A DNA stretch of 38,730 nucleotides from Lingula anatina. Taxonomy: Eukaryota; Brachiopoda; Lingulata; Lingulida; Lingulidae. Both the position numbers and the translations under genes were made by a program. This document shows, piece by piece, positions 1 to 11,234 of this stretch. How positions within the stretch are numbered: the first letter of the stretch is position 1; each line of letters begins with the position of its first letter. Below the pieces are notes generated by a model. That model saw nothing but the letters and a program-made list of their open reading frames with translations, did no database searches and had not been told where the DNA came from. The stretch is from assembly GCF_001039355.2 (NCBI RefSeq), contig NW_019775578.1, positions 267,856-306,585 of the forward strand. The letters run 5' to 3'.

Positions 1-30
1 ACGGCGACGACAGACGCAGATGATGGCTAT

Positions 31-58
31 ATGTACAGACACATCTGTGTCTGTACAT
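31..58. repeat. short palindrome, 13-bp arms
   Basis: atgtacagacaca and its exact reverse complement are separated by two bases, in the intron after exon l. It could form a small hairpin. No function is implied. Confidence 0.8.
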
Positions 59-157
59 AAAAATTACGTCAAAACGTATTTGACGTCGTGCAACTAGCCA
101 GATGTATTCCCATACATTGTTTCATTGGTTGACAAATAGTGTTATATGTAGTATCAC

Positions 158-274
158 CTTTTTCTTGAGTTGCGTACACTTTATGCATGATTCCTCCGGC
201 TTGCTTGCTGACAATGACAAAATCTCTGGACCTGGGATACTTGACCTTGTCTCTGGTCACAAGAATGGAGTGAC
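158..274 (-). CDS. bark-like exon l: last exon of the gene in the window
   Basis: A 117-bp exon, phase 1 to phase 1, with acceptor cttgacag and donor gtgata. It encodes GHSILVTRDKVKYPRSRDF and about twenty further residues. It contains no stop, so the gene must continue before position 1. Confidence 0.68.
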
Positions 275-3200
275 CTGTCAAGAATTATTCAGACAGATGC
301 AAATAGAAATCTTAAATCTTAAATACTGAAGCGTTACTTAAATAGGACTACCATGTTCACTGGAAACTGTATCTTATTATGGTGAACTACAGGTAAACCT
401 TTGGTACAGTAATAGTAATAGGACTACCGTGTTCACTGGAATAACTGTACCTTTATAGTGAACTATAGGTTAACCTTTGGTACTGTAATAGTAAAACACT
501 TCGTTAATTATTTATAAAAGTTATCGTTCCCCTGATATAAAATATTTGTCACATTTGTCACAAGTATTGCAGTAACACGACGCAATGTTCAACAAAATGT
601 ACTTACAGACTTGCAAACTTTTGATAGAACACATAAAAGGCATATAATGAAATATCTCGTTTTCCACTTTGCATCATATTTCAATAATTCATAAACATGA
701 CAGATATCATACATGGATGCTCACCTCTTTGTTTCGTGTTTGATATAGGGCACACATAAAACTCTGAACTGCCAGGCTTAGTGACCTTCACGTGTGCGTG
801 CAAGGTCGTATCTAGGGCTCGGTTGCCATGGTTATAGACCGGTCGCACTAGGCCATTTGGGCATTTCCTCATATCCCATTGACGGCAGCTATATGAGATC
901 TAACCGGTGTAATATGCAAGAAAACATATTTCTTAAGGTATTTTGCAGAATAATTAGACACAAAGGCTTTAATATTCTACATTTATCGATGAATGGTATT
1001 TGTTCAGTTATTAAATATGAAAAAAAAACATATGTATGTCATTACATAGTAAAGTCATCATTGCTTACAAGAAATGGCATTAACACATTTACACAAATAC
1101 TTTATGGAATGATTATAACGGCGCCCAATATAATGTGAATCAGATAGCGGGTCCGTTAATGGTTAATTGTTCTTATCATTTTAATTTACATTACATATAC
1201 TCTCACTCACATCGTCACTGAAGCAGGCCTCCACGTCTCTACACCTGTGACAGAGCTCATCATTGGAATACCGTATGGTAGAGTTACACTGCCGGTAGTC
1301 ACAGCCGATATACTGAACACATTACATATACAGCATTAAGTTACAAACGAGATGATGATTATTTAAACCGTTATCGATTTTTTTCACACGAAGTGTATAT
1401 TTTTGAACATGATATTTGTGAATCACTCGGAATTAACATAGTATGGTAAGAAAATCAGCTGGAGTACAGTGATCATACAATCCATTTAAAATCTAACTTT
1501 TACTGTATCAGATCTCAGTTTAGTTTAATTTGTTTTTAATTTTACATTTGGCACCTAACTGGGACTTTAATACCCATCAAATTCATTTTTAGACAATTAA
1601 AATCATGTGTAGCTTCTGCTTTTGGTAATAGCGTATATATTGTAATAACAAACGTATCATAAAAGCTTGCTTTAAACCACATACCTCAATTTGATTAGAA
1701 CATCCCATGTGTGTGTCTACAGAGAAACAGTTGTGATAGAACCATGTCCCGCACTGCTCTCTCCACGGCTGAGACTCGTGGCCTGGCAGACATCTTTGTT
1801 TGTGATCACACCACCCACATCCGGGCTGTTCAGTGCAAGATCTACATGTGCTGTACACGGGGCAGTAGCTTACTGAGCAGGCGCGGCCCTATGAACAAAT
1901 AAGGGTCATGCAATTGAAAAATATATTGTCACCGATAAGATATTACGTGATCTGATAAAGGCATTTTAAAATGAGTGCACAGTTATTTAGCCCATTTGTC
2001 TGCATCATGGTTTGGTCTTGAAATCAGGACCGAACATCTAACATTGTACACAGCAATTTCGCTTGATTCATTTATTCAGGTTTTTCTTTTACTGAAATTC
2101 AATATATGTAACACCATCGAGACTACCTGGTATCCAATGAAGGATTACCTGCCAGCCAGGCTGACACCTGCATTGGTTCGGTCCCACACATGTCCCGTAC
2201 TGTCCACACTTGTTCCTGTCTCTACAGTGGTACACGGAGCAGTCCTTTCCTTCCCAGCCACGGTTACAGTGACATCGTTTATCTTTACCACACCGTCCAT
2301 TGTAGGTGCAGCCATTGGGACACTCGTTAACTATGGTACATATAGAATGACAATGCTGTATAACGATGGGGATAGGGAATGAGGAGATACTTTGTGAACA
2401 CAATGAAAAATACAGTGGAAATTAGGGAACAAAATGCGGAAGCGTCCTTCAAACACAAGCGGTTAGCTTGACCATGGATAGTCCCTTATTTACATTTCTA
2501 AATTAGGTAATGTATATTATTAGAATGCCATTTTTTATGGTGTGTGTAGTGAAATTATTACCTGCGGACCGTTTACAAATATACGGAGAAAGACTGAAAC
2601 AATCATCTTTGTAGATATGTGCATTGCCGTCAATACTCGACAAATTAAACAGTGGGCATTTTCCGTCCTCCTGGAAACAGTTACAAAGATACATGTATGC
2701 GAGTAGGTAATTCGAAAAATAAACTAATAAAACTGTGACATGAAATCCAAATCCTCACTACCGTTTATCCCATGTATGTATTAGTTTTATAACATATATG
2801 CTAACAGCGTAACATGCCACATATTGTACACTGATATTTTTAATCTTTTGTACTGTCTGTATTCTATTTGTCATTGTCGATCTTTTCTATTCAAAACCCG
2901 ATGGAAGAACACAAAATACCATACCTTATCCCACGTCTCTGACCATATGCCAAAACTGCGCTCTCCCACCGCTCGTGACCTTAGTATACTGATTGCAAAT
3001 GCTCGCTCAGACTTCGTAGCAAGATTGACCAACATACTGTATTGACTCTTGAACAAAGTAGTGGAAATATATGTAAGCAATCAATAACGTTATCTCACAA
3101 GATTCATCAAATATTTGCTACAGNACAATGCCATACCTTATCCCACGTCTCTGACCATATGCCAAAACTGCGCTTTCCCACCGCTCGTGACCTTAGTATA

Positions 3201-6200
3201 CTGATTGCAAATGCTCGCTCAGACTTCGTAGCAAGATTGACCAACATACTGTATTGACTCTTGAACAAAATAGTGGAAATATATGTAAGCAAGCAATAAT
3301 GTTATCTCACAAGTTTCATCAAATATTTGCTATATCCCTCTCTGAATGCAATATTTATTCTTGTTAGTAGACCAACGACTTGATGAATAAATGTCAATTG
3401 AATACCTCACAAGAAGCTCGAGCTTGAGTGAAGTTTTGTGCTCCCCCGACGTATAAGTAACACACCATCTTATTCTGCAGCCACCCAAGAGGACACGAAT
3501 CTAAAACAGATAAATTCGGAATAATCAGCAGCTCACCAGAATGATTTACCATGAAACCAGTTCTGATTGTTTTAGATTTACCAGATAGAGATCTGGTTTA
3601 GATATATCCATAGGGCAAAGCAAATGTTGCTTATCAAATTATGTTCAAAACAAAGTTCATAGAGTTTGTTTTTGTATTCATTGTAGCCGAGTACCAAACC
3701 ACCTACCAGAAGCTTCCTGGGGCTCGCAGCCCTCTCTGTCACACTCCTGTATTTCTGGATTCCAGACAAGATGGTTTGGGCACATCTTGGGAATAACGCC
3801 ACCTTTAGTGCAGCTGTAATATCGCCGACAAACTCTGGAGTCGGGAATGAACTGCCCTACGTGGCACTTTGTTACCTGACGGGGGTAATCAGCAGGGAAA
3901 GCACTGCGCCCTGAAATATAACAAAATAAAGAAAAATCGTAAGATGTTACCAGTTTTAATGCTTTAATACAAAGAAAGGATGATCAGGTCTTTTGAAGCT
4001 TAGCTTTTGTATATCTTTTATTTTTCTTCTCGGCCTCTTTGCAACCCCACAAATTAAAACGTCTGCATTATGTTGTTTGGGAATTATATATTAAATAAGT
4101 TTTTTTCAGGCGTAAAAGTTACGTAATTTGGCACTGTCACAATTATTCAATTTTAGCTTCTAAAATTGCTTCATTTCGTTTATTAGAGGGATTCACAATA
4201 AAAGCGGCTGTCATCGGCCAAATTTCGAACATCATACTTGTGTTTGTCACTTTAATGCCTTTTCTATTCGTCTGACACTATATATTGAACCTGTTTTGAT
4301 CAAGGAGACATAAAAATGCAAATATGACTTGTTACAGCCACACGGGTGTCAGTGTTGAAAACTCTCACCTGTTTGATAAGAAGACATGGAATCAATGATT
4401 GGGTGTATGGAGACCTCGGGATATGGGAACCTCGTGCTCCCATCTCGTAGTCTCTGCTTGATCTGCGCAGGCTCTGTCAGACCCCACCAGTTGGAAGACG
4501 CATTCACAGTTGAAGAGGCCCCTTCACTTGTCATCTCGAATGTAAATGTAGGATTTTGGAAGACATTGTCATGGAGAAACGATGATGAGCCACCAGCAAC
4601 TATGGCTGCCACCTTGTTTGGATTTCTTGCAATGTTGTAGTATATGACGTTGTCACTGGTGACGTCACTCGTGTTTCTAGTGGCTGGAGTTGTCCACCAC
4701 ATCACATGAAGACCCGTGTTGTTGTAGATGTAGTTGTTTGTGACGGTTCCAGACACACCCTCCAGGTGGAGGACATCACTGTACCCATCTCCCTGTCCGT
4801 GCTGTATCACATTTCCATCTATACTGCACTGCTGTGTGTGAGGACCATCTTCTACTTCTTCCACCTTAATGCTCTCTTGCTGGGTAGTATACAGAATCTG
4901 GTTGCTCCAAACGTTCAACTTATTGTTTTGGAATAAGCTGTGAGTCCTGGCGTGGATGCCACCCTGGTTTTCTTCCATGTAATTGTTTGCTAATGTAGCA
5001 CTGGTGTCAGCGATATTAAGCCGAATAGCTGCTTTGGAATGTTCAGTTTGATGAGAAGTCGATAGTACATTTTTTTGAAATATGTTTTTGTTGATGTTTA
5101 TATCCCAATCACTCTGTCCAAATGTAGTAATGTTCACTCCACCCAGACCATTGTTAAAGAAAGTGTTTTCCTCGATGACAAAGTTGCTATTAGACCCTAA
5201 AAGGCAAACCCAATAGTTTGAATAATGAAACATGTAAAATAAACACGTTTACTTTTCTTTATTTTTACGTACTGTAAATTTTAAACTTATTCCGTTAGAA
5301 TTGAAGTGTCTGTATGAATGGCAAGTAGCACAATAACATGTCACTAGTATGTGTTTGTGTCAATGTACAATCTTACCTGTAGATGTGTCGTGGGAGATCT
5401 TGATACTGAAGACCATGCTTTGCAAACCATGTGTGTACCAGTACCAGGCCCAGCTACATAACCGGATGGTTACACTGGAACTGTTTGTTGGAACTTCTGA
5501 AGGAAGTGAATCGTTTGTCTGGTCAGCATAAAGAAGTCGCCTTGAGAGAAGAGGAGACGATCCTTCAAACATTTCCAGTTGAAAATGTTGCAGATTAAAC
5601 TGTAAAATTTGGATTGTGATATTCTGTTCAGGTTCAGAACGTATTGCACGCGTACAATTTAAATAATTTCCTGCGTGCTGTTTTCCATGAAAATAATAAA
5701 CCAAAGTTCTGTCTTTAACAATGAGCATTTTGGAGTTTCTCTCGCAAATATTATCGACCCCATAAACGTCACTAGGCCATCCCACAGATTCTTGTTTGAC
5801 CCTTGCATTGAGTGGTACACTTCTTGGGTAAGCCACAACAGCATTTATCCCAACACCTCTGTTGTTAAGGAACTCGTTTCGTTTAATGATGCTTGATTTC
5901 ACTGCTGGTCCAATTAGTTCAATACCGTTCAACCTGGACTGGGCCACTCGTGAGTTCTGTATGATTATACTGGGGCTGAAAGACTGCACAGCTGCGCCGT
6001 ACGTGTTCCCTTTGTAACCTGCATTAAAAAAGTCTACAAAGAGCAATTCCGAAGGGCTAGTGCTGATATCATCTGAAGCAAACACCAATCCTTGCCAATA
6101 AGAACAATTACCTGTTTGGTATTGACAGCCAAAGGCAATCCTTTTTCTCCTTTCTCCCCTTGCAACTATCCGTCCCAGAACGAGGATCCCTTTGTCCCTT

Positions 6201-9200
6201 GCTGGCTTAATCCAAACACCAGGTTCAATGAAAACCTCAACACCGGGTAAAATAGTCCAATCTTCTTTTAGATAGAATGGAGAACCTGCTGCTTCTAATG
6301 TGGTGGACTTGTTCAACCACCCGCCAAGGACGTTTTCTTGTGGAAGTCCCTCTGTGACGTCAGGAGTGTACACCACCTTGTTCGATTTTGACACAAATGG
6401 AAGTACCCGCACTTCCGGCAGATAAATGTCGTTGTGTGCGTCATATATACGTTTTCTAACGCAACGGCTATTTTCACATCCCCACGTGTTGTATCTGGCT
6501 TCAATGGCGTCTGTCCATTTTGTAGAGCGAGACTTGACATACGCCTCTGCCTCTAGGCCCGGGTTTTGAAGCGTGTTGTTTTGAACAGAGAAATTTCCAG
6601 AACCATCTAAAACTAGTGCAGCTGTCACTGGGGGCTGTGATGGTCGACGTTCGTTGTTGCCGGATGAATAAGTGTTGTTAGCAATGGTATTCCCTATCAG
6701 TCCAACGTTTGGTGTTTTGTTTAGATCATAGGTTGATTTCTCCATATTCATGACAATGATATTTCTGTAATGGTTGCCTAATATATCATTGTTCACGAAT
6801 TGTATTGTCTTTTCATATCCCCGGAATGAGGTCATTGACCCAGAGCTGTACTCATTGTTAATGATGTAATTCCCTGATACTGTCATATGTAGAGCACCAC
6901 CACTGATGTCAAGTATACTCCATCTGTTGCCAGTGATTTCGTTGTTCAAGAACTGAATGTCCACATCTTTGGGGTTGTCTTCCCGGACACTGTACTGTAA
7001 CAATGTGTCCCTGGTATTTCTGATCTTACATCCGTCAACAGTTAACTGTTCTCGATTTCCACGGTCATTATAAATATAAATCCCATTGTCATTGGAATCT
7101 AAGGTTGTATTTCTGATTGAGATGGCGAAAGATGGTAACAGTTCATTCACCAGTGGAACATTAGATACTCTATTTGACCTAACATCCATCGGTTTGTAGT
7201 TTCCTACTATAACTGAGTCTTTTATATCAACACTGACTTGTCTTCTGTCAGTCCGTATTCCATTAGTGTCGCCTTGGTATCGGCCATATACTGCTGTGGA
7301 AGAGCCGCTGATTATAACATTGTCCAATGTTAAACTTGGTTTGTTTGGCGGCAGCTCGTCTGAAAATTACCAATAAACTTTAATGATTATATTTCCTGAA
7401 TATGCCATTATTTTACCTTGAGTTCCATAGCCATTCTCACATATTCTTAGTAGGTATCAATCTATCATATTTTGCATTTTTGTGATAACTCAGGTAACAG
7501 AGAACATAACGAAACCATGAATAGCGCTTTAACCAAAAACCAGTGATATGACGCCATCTTCAAAATGTCAACATTTTTTGTAGACAAATAATGATCATGA
7601 ATATGATAGAATAATATCATTAAAGCGGTTTTATACATGTATTTAGTCGTTTAGCCTGATAATTGAGTAATGCGTTATATAACCAACATATTTAATGAAT
7701 TCCTTTTAATGGTAGGTCATAACTTTCTCTTGGTCTTTCTACAAAATTGTTGGGTAATTCCACACCCCAGATATTTTTGTCAAAGCAAATATATCTCATA
7801 AATTCACGTTGTGAGCCATCTCGAAACAACATCCCTCTGTTATATAGGTAAACCTACATATATCAAGTTGCAAGCGCTAGTGGGGTGCATCTGTACACTT
7901 CAAAAATCTATTCATTATCGGAAAACATAGTACGTTATTTTTCTCCATCAAGTATGTTCTATGCAGAAACTACGATGCCCTATATTACAGTGCAGTTTCT
8001 GGACTGAGCAAACTGCAAATCACTGTATGATAGAAAAAATAATTTTTGGCATAATTACTTAGTTAGACGCTGCATTTGTACCAATCATTATATTCTAATT
8101 ACAAGTTGACACCTACCAATTTATGTTGCTTACCTTTTACAGCCATAACTACTGCGTGAATATATACACCGCACCCAGTGCAGCCGTTGATCCAAGCGTT
8201 GAGGAACTGTACAGTGTTAGTAGAAGTGATGATAACGTAATCCGTCGAGTTCAGACCTACTGTCCAGTTTTGCACTGTATCTGTCAAAAGCAGCTCGAAG
8301 TCATCATAACCACCGTAGATGATAAAAACCCGTAGGCTGAGGTCCGACCTGGTTGTAAAGGTACCGCACTGTGTACGCGTATTTATGTAGTGATGAAATG
8401 GCACCATATCGCCTTCACTGGCCAGATATGTTACACCGCAGTCTTCTTTATAGGTAGTAAAGTATGCTGTCATTGACTTACTGGGTGACCCTGATCGAAA
8501 CAATACAGCATATGAGTTTATGTCTTCCATTCGTGAATCCCTCAAAGTTGCGCTCAGTGTATATGTTTCAAAGGCGTTGTTATTTATGTCTGCCATCACC
8601 ATGTTAGTCATATTTCGCTCTACACCGTCCACGTATATTTGTCGAATGCCTCCTCCAGAGGTAAGAATGGCCACGTTGTCTATGATATGTCGGTTGAAAT
8701 CCACCTGTAAAGAAGGACCTTTTCTGCTTGACCCGGAGTCAAAGTATCCAGCAAACTGCATCACTGCATGTTGTATAGAGCTGGGACGAGCCGTCAGACC
8801 TAATCGTATACCGGCCCACGTGGACTCTCGCGAATGCTTGGTGCACACAACTCTGAAGAATGAAGTGCACCTATATCTTTGCAGACCGTTAGAGCAGTTA
8901 TTTTCAAAGTCCGTTTCCGTCCCATCACAATTTAGTTTTAACCCCAGTTTAGCCGTATCAGAAGTCGAGTTCATGTGCCTAAGAGAAACATATCCAAGTC
9001 GCCTGCATTCTCCGTCCAACCATGTTGTCAACATCGACCCTCTCAATGAAGAATCATAACAAACTGGCAATATATCTCCGTTTTCTTCTCCATAAAGTAG
9101 TCCATAAAACGATGCCGCGTCATATGATTGCGATGGCCCTCGAAGCAACGAAAATTTACCCAAACCTGTTTTAGCTGTGACATTTTTCGTTGTAGCCGAC

Positions 9201-10596
9201 TTTCCCTTGGCGGTAAAGATGCATTTCTTACTCTCTGTTCCACTGACATTAAGTCTTCCTTCAATGTACACTCCCACAGAATCTTTAAATTCTAAAACCA
9301 CTCCTGGTTCAATTGTAAGTGTGGCGTTGGCTGTCACGTTCAGGTCATGTGTCACCGTGTACGGTTTACCAGTGTCCCTAAGAGTAAGGTCGGTGTTAAT
9401 GCGGCCACCGAGTGTGTGGGGAGTTGGTGCTGGGTCCACTTCCATAGTCGCAGGGGACAAACTGGAGAGATTAGATGTGATATAGAACGGAGTGTATAGA
9501 AACTCGGTTCTCAGCGTGTAGCGTTTTGTATTATCCATAATCCCCGAGTGAACAACATGCGGGTTTGATGTTCCCCAGTAATTGCTTGACACATCTAGTG
9601 TTTTGAGGACGGAATTTTCGTGCCATGTGGCCAATTGATATTCGACCAACAGGTTTTCAAAAATATTGTCAGTGAATGTGAAACTACTCGGGAAATTCTT
9701 CAAGACTATAATAGCACCCACCTTATGTCTTTTGTTTTCCGTTCTTACATTGTTGTTTCTAAATTTATTTCCAGTCACCAACAAACTGGAGGCAGAAACA
9801 CGAAGAACGCATTGGGACACGCCGTTATCAGATAGTGTATTGTTCCTAAAGTTATTTCCAGTCATGAACAAATTGGAGGCAGAAACGCAAAGAACACATT
9901 GGGACACGTCATTATCAGATAGTGTATTGTTCTTAAAGTTATTTCCAGTCATGAACAAATTGGAGGCAGAAACACAAAGAACACATTGGGACACGTCATT
10001 ATCGGATAACGTGTTGTTGTGTATTTGGGAGTCAGTTTGTATTAATAAAGCCGCCGTCCCTTTTGTTTTAGAAACCGAATTCTCGTTCACCTGGACTGAA
10101 CTGAGTCTGCTTGTTTCACATGCATTATCAGACCCCAACTTGAGGGCAGTTTCGCTTTGATTATGAAAGACATTGCCGGACACTATGATGTCTGTTAGGG
10201 CACACTGTCTGGCATGCGGTACTGATATACCAAATTTATTATCCATCAGGGTGTTGTTTTGAATAATGAAGCTGACTTTATCTGATATTGTCCACACCGA
10301 GGTTATGCCAACAGACAAAGCATAGTTAGAGGAATTAATGAATTCACTGTTCTTCACGGTAACATTCCTCTGGATGTGCTCAAAGTACACATGGTTCATG
10401 TTATTCACAAAGGAGTTGTCCTCAAGCACAATAGTGCCAGACCCCCTGACCACGTACAGACCTGTCTGTGAGGTATGTGCCACACGAGTCCCTGATATGC
10501 GAATTGGATGCAGTTGATTCACGATAAAAATTCCATATCCGGACTTCGTAACTTTGACGCTATTCATTGATAACCCAGTAGGTTGACCTGAATGAG
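158..10596 (-). CDS. bark: bark beetle/anakonda-like beta-helix adhesion protein, partial gene
   Basis: Thirteen minus-strand exons join in phase: 10596-8134, 7359-5377, 5196-4369, 3910-3707, 3500-3406, 3259-3137, 3047-2925, 2670-2562, 2330-2149, 1888-1685, 1312-1211, 899-725 and 274-158. All have AG acceptors and GT donors. The predicted order is beta-helix coils, an LGG-type beta-helix entry motif, SRCR, a CUB-like stretch, more beta-helix blocks, chitin-binding type 2, C-type lectin, EGF-like and PSI-like modules. This resembles Drosophila Bark beetle (Anakonda), a single-pass protein of tricellular junctions; that role here is inferred from the family. Many N-x-S/T sites fit an extracellular protein. 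The first exon begins in mid-codon, so upstream exons are missing. I found none between 10,600 and 18,200; they may lie beyond a long intron. The membrane segment and tail would lie before position 1. No frameshift or stop was seen in the chosen exons. Confidence 0.85.
341..492. repeat. intronic tandem repeat, two copies of about 76 bp
   Basis: Two units starting at 341 and 417 share aataggactacc, gttcactgga, gtgaacta and taacctttggtac. Each unit also holds an inverted gttcac/gtgaac pair. It lies in the 450-bp intron between exons k and l. Nothing else is seen in that intron. Confidence 0.8.
725..899 (-). CDS. bark-like exon k: extracellular stalk segment
   Basis: A 175-bp exon, phase 0 in and phase 1 out, with acceptor ccggttag and donor gtgagc. 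It encodes a cysteine-containing stretch (SCRQWDMRKCPNG, then EFYVCPIS). The acceptor nearer the exon body would leave the wrong phase, so the upstream one is chosen. Domain identity is unknown. Confidence 0.68.
1211..1312 (-). CDS. bark-like exon j: cysteine-rich segment
   Basis: A 102-bp exon, phase 0 to phase 0, with acceptor gtgttcag and donor gtgagt. It encodes 34 residues with six cysteines (GCDYRQC, then ELCHRCRDVEACF). It probably belongs to the PSI/EGF-rich stalk; it is not recognised as a named domain on its own. Confidence 0.7.
1685..1888 (-). CDS. bark-like exon i: EGF end and PSI-like module
   Basis: A 204-bp exon in phase 0 at both ends. It begins by closing the preceding EGF module (GRACSVSYC) and continues with a plexin-semaphorin-integrin-like cysteine motif (STCRSCTEQPGCGWCDHKQR then C-L-P-G). 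Donor is gtatgt. Confidence 0.82.
2149..2330 (-). CDS. bark-like exon h: EGF-like modules
   Basis: A 182-bp exon, phase 1 in and phase 0 out, with EGF-type cysteine spacing: CPNGCTYNGRCGKDKRCHC, then GWEGKDC, then CGQYGTC, then CRCQPGWQ. The last module is completed by the next exon (GRAC), which supports the splice. Confidence 0.85.
2562..2670 (-). CDS. bark-like exon g: end of C-type lectin domain
   Basis: A 109-bp exon, phase 0 in and phase 1 out. It ends with the typical C-terminal lectin signature (DDCFSLSPYICKRSA), giving the last two conserved cysteines. It follows exon f or f' in frame. Confidence 0.78.
2925..3047 (-). CDS. bark-like exon f' (copy B): tandem duplicate of the lectin exon
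   Basis: Same 123 bp, same phase 0 borders, intact acceptor and donor (gataag then gtatgg). The lectin fold needs this segment only once, so copies A and B would either be used as mutually exclusive exons or one is an assembly duplicate. The single unresolved base at 3124 between the copies makes the second explanation possible. Confidence 0.6.
3137..3259 (-). CDS. bark-like exon f (copy A): middle of C-type lectin domain
   Basis: A 123-bp exon in phase 0 at both ends, encoding 41 residues from SQYSMLVNLATKSE to WSETWDK. It follows exon e exactly in frame. It is one of two nearly identical copies; the predicted protein differs from copy B only at VGKRS versus VGERS. Start by the acceptor after ttgttcaag is chosen because the alternative acceptor eight bases downstream hits a stop. 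Confidence 0.75.
3406..3500 (-). CDS. bark-like exon e: start of C-type lectin domain
   Basis: A 95-bp exon, phase 1 in and phase 0 out. It encodes the opening of a C-type lectin-like domain: CPLGW, then CYLY, then FTQARASCE. The next exon continues the fold with the usual hydrophobic LVNLATKSE segment. Confidence 0.8.
3707..3910 (-). CDS. bark-like exon d: chitin-binding type-2 (peritrophin-A/CBM14) domain
   Basis: A 204-bp exon, phase 1 to phase 1, that holds one complete small domain. The cysteine and aromatic pattern is C-x3-GxFxPD-x3-C-xx-YYSC-xx-G, then CP-xx-LVWNPE-x3-CD-x4-C. This is the classic peritrophin-A pattern that binds chitin in secreted arthropod and mollusc proteins. The symmetrical phase and domain-sized exon suggest acquisition by exon shuffling. 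I do not know whether the insect orthologs carry it. Confidence 0.82.
3911..4368 (-). other. intron of bark-like gene, no other feature seen
   Basis: The 458-bp intron between exon c and the chitin-binding exon is AT-rich. No repeat, RNA gene or second open frame was recognised. Confidence 0.7.
4369..5196 (-). CDS. bark-like exon c: third beta-helix block
   Basis: Open exon of 276 codons, phase 1 to phase 1. It carries beta-helix coils with Asn ladders (NNYMEENQGG, NNYIYNNTG) and closes with the SSNWWGLTEP motif followed by SIHPIID. The same NWWG/YNTWG/NYWG motif ends the helix blocks of exons a and b, which shows that the three blocks are homologous. Confidence 0.87.
5377..7359 (-). CDS. 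bark-like exon b: second beta-helix block
   Basis: Open exon of 661 codons, phase 1 to phase 1. It has repeated coils of the type NN(E/D)I(T/L)GN and a YNTWGC motif, then a second copy of the family entry motif (NVLGG, then LPGVEVFIEPGVWIKPARDK). It ends in another beta-rich domain (SSSVTIRLCSWAWYWY). Repetition of the same block order as exon a agrees with the repeated beta-helix architecture of the Bark family. Donor is gtaag and acceptor is ttttcag. Confidence 0.87.
7360..8133 (-). other. intron of bark-like gene, no other feature seen
   Basis: The 774-bp intron runs from the donor gtaagc to the acceptor ttttcag. It is AT-rich with no long open frame, no recognised repeat family and no RNA gene that I can identify. 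Confidence 0.7.
8134..10596 (-). CDS. bark-like exon a: beta-helix coils, SRCR, CUB-like region
   Basis: Open exon of 821 codons, phase 1 at both borders, with acceptor ccttttaacag and donor gtaagc. The N-terminal third consists of Asn-rich parallel beta-helix coils. The middle has the family's entry motif (LGG, then DLNVTANATLTIEPGVVLEF). Next comes an SRCR domain with the usual spacing of glycines and cysteines (YGLLYGEENGDILPVCYDSS, then RRLGY, then FRVVCTKHS). Further beta-helix sequence and a CUB-like beta-rich segment with a late CTGCG motif end the exon. The leader-like residues that read upstream of the acceptor start from TTG and lie in the intron, so they are not a signal peptide. 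Confidence 0.87.
9748..10008 (-). repeat. three in-frame 87-bp tandem repeats, 29 residues each
   Basis: Inside exon a, an 87-bp unit occurs three times in a row, starting near 9748, 9835 and 9922. Each encodes a 29-residue coil of the form NTLSDN(D/G)VSQCVL, then S-A-S, then TGN(N/K)F(K/R)N. The two units nearer the protein N-terminus are almost identical and the third has diverged. A length divisible by three, matching one beta-helix turn, implies that whole coils were duplicated, lengthening the solenoid without breaking the fold. Confidence 0.9.
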
Positions 10597-11234
10597 CTGT
10601 TAAAAGGCATACAGGGTTTACATAGATAACAAATAATAGCAAATAATAGCAAATTCATATCGAATATTTTCATGTCACATGTAGCTGTATACGCTGACAT
10701 TATGGCAAGCAAAACTCACTCAAACTATTAAATCATTGACCATTATGCACTGAATATACAACATTGGTCAAAAAGGTTGTCCCACCCCCAGTTTCATGAT
10801 GTTTTATTTATAAATGATCACATGACAGGAGTTAATTGCTCTGAATGATGATTTTCATTCCAGACACCTTAACATGATAAGTGACACAGAAAATAGAATT
10901 AGCAGTGAAGATATCCATATTCAATAACATTTATTCCCATTTGTTGCATGTACCCCATCAAATCCGCTGTTCCACTGTCATAAAAATATGCCCATTAAAC
11001 TGAAAAGACACCAACAAATGTCACTAAATTTACACACATTTAGCATTAGGGTGTGCTCGTTAAAGGTCAAGTGTCTTTTAACGTGTGTGTACTGTAATTA
11101 TCTCCTGTAGACGGCGCCGCTGCCTTCCGCAAGGGTAACGATTCTGCTTTGTGGGATATTGTCTCATGTTTCCTAAAAAGGTTTCCGGAATTGATCCGGG
11201 CTATTTGGAATTTGGTTCACCTCTGGATTGCACA
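10597..11234. other. non-coding region upstream of first bark-like exon
   Basis: No exon was recognised. The sequence ttggtcaaaaaggttgtccc near 10,767 resembles the terminus of a Tc1-type element, but no inverted partner was found nearby, so this is only a hint. Confidence 0.5.

Larger units (their letters stand above)
2919..3333. repeat. tandem duplication with 212-bp period containing a lectin exon
   Basis: The segments 2919-3121 and 3131-3333 align along their whole length with only a handful of differences, including flanking intron sequence (for example aacgttatctcacaag versus aatgttatctcacaag). The period is 212 bp and an N sits at 3124, at the junction. Confidence 0.9.

Noticed and set aside
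9748-10008. Regularly spaced repeats considered as a CRISPR-like array
   Set aside because: The units are contiguous, in frame with the coding exon and have no spacers, and the genome is eukaryotic.
10597-10642. Leader-like hydrophobic residues in front of the first bark-like exon
   Set aside because: The frame opens with TTG rather than ATG, and a strong splice acceptor (ccttttaacag) separates it from the exon. It is read-through of the intron end.
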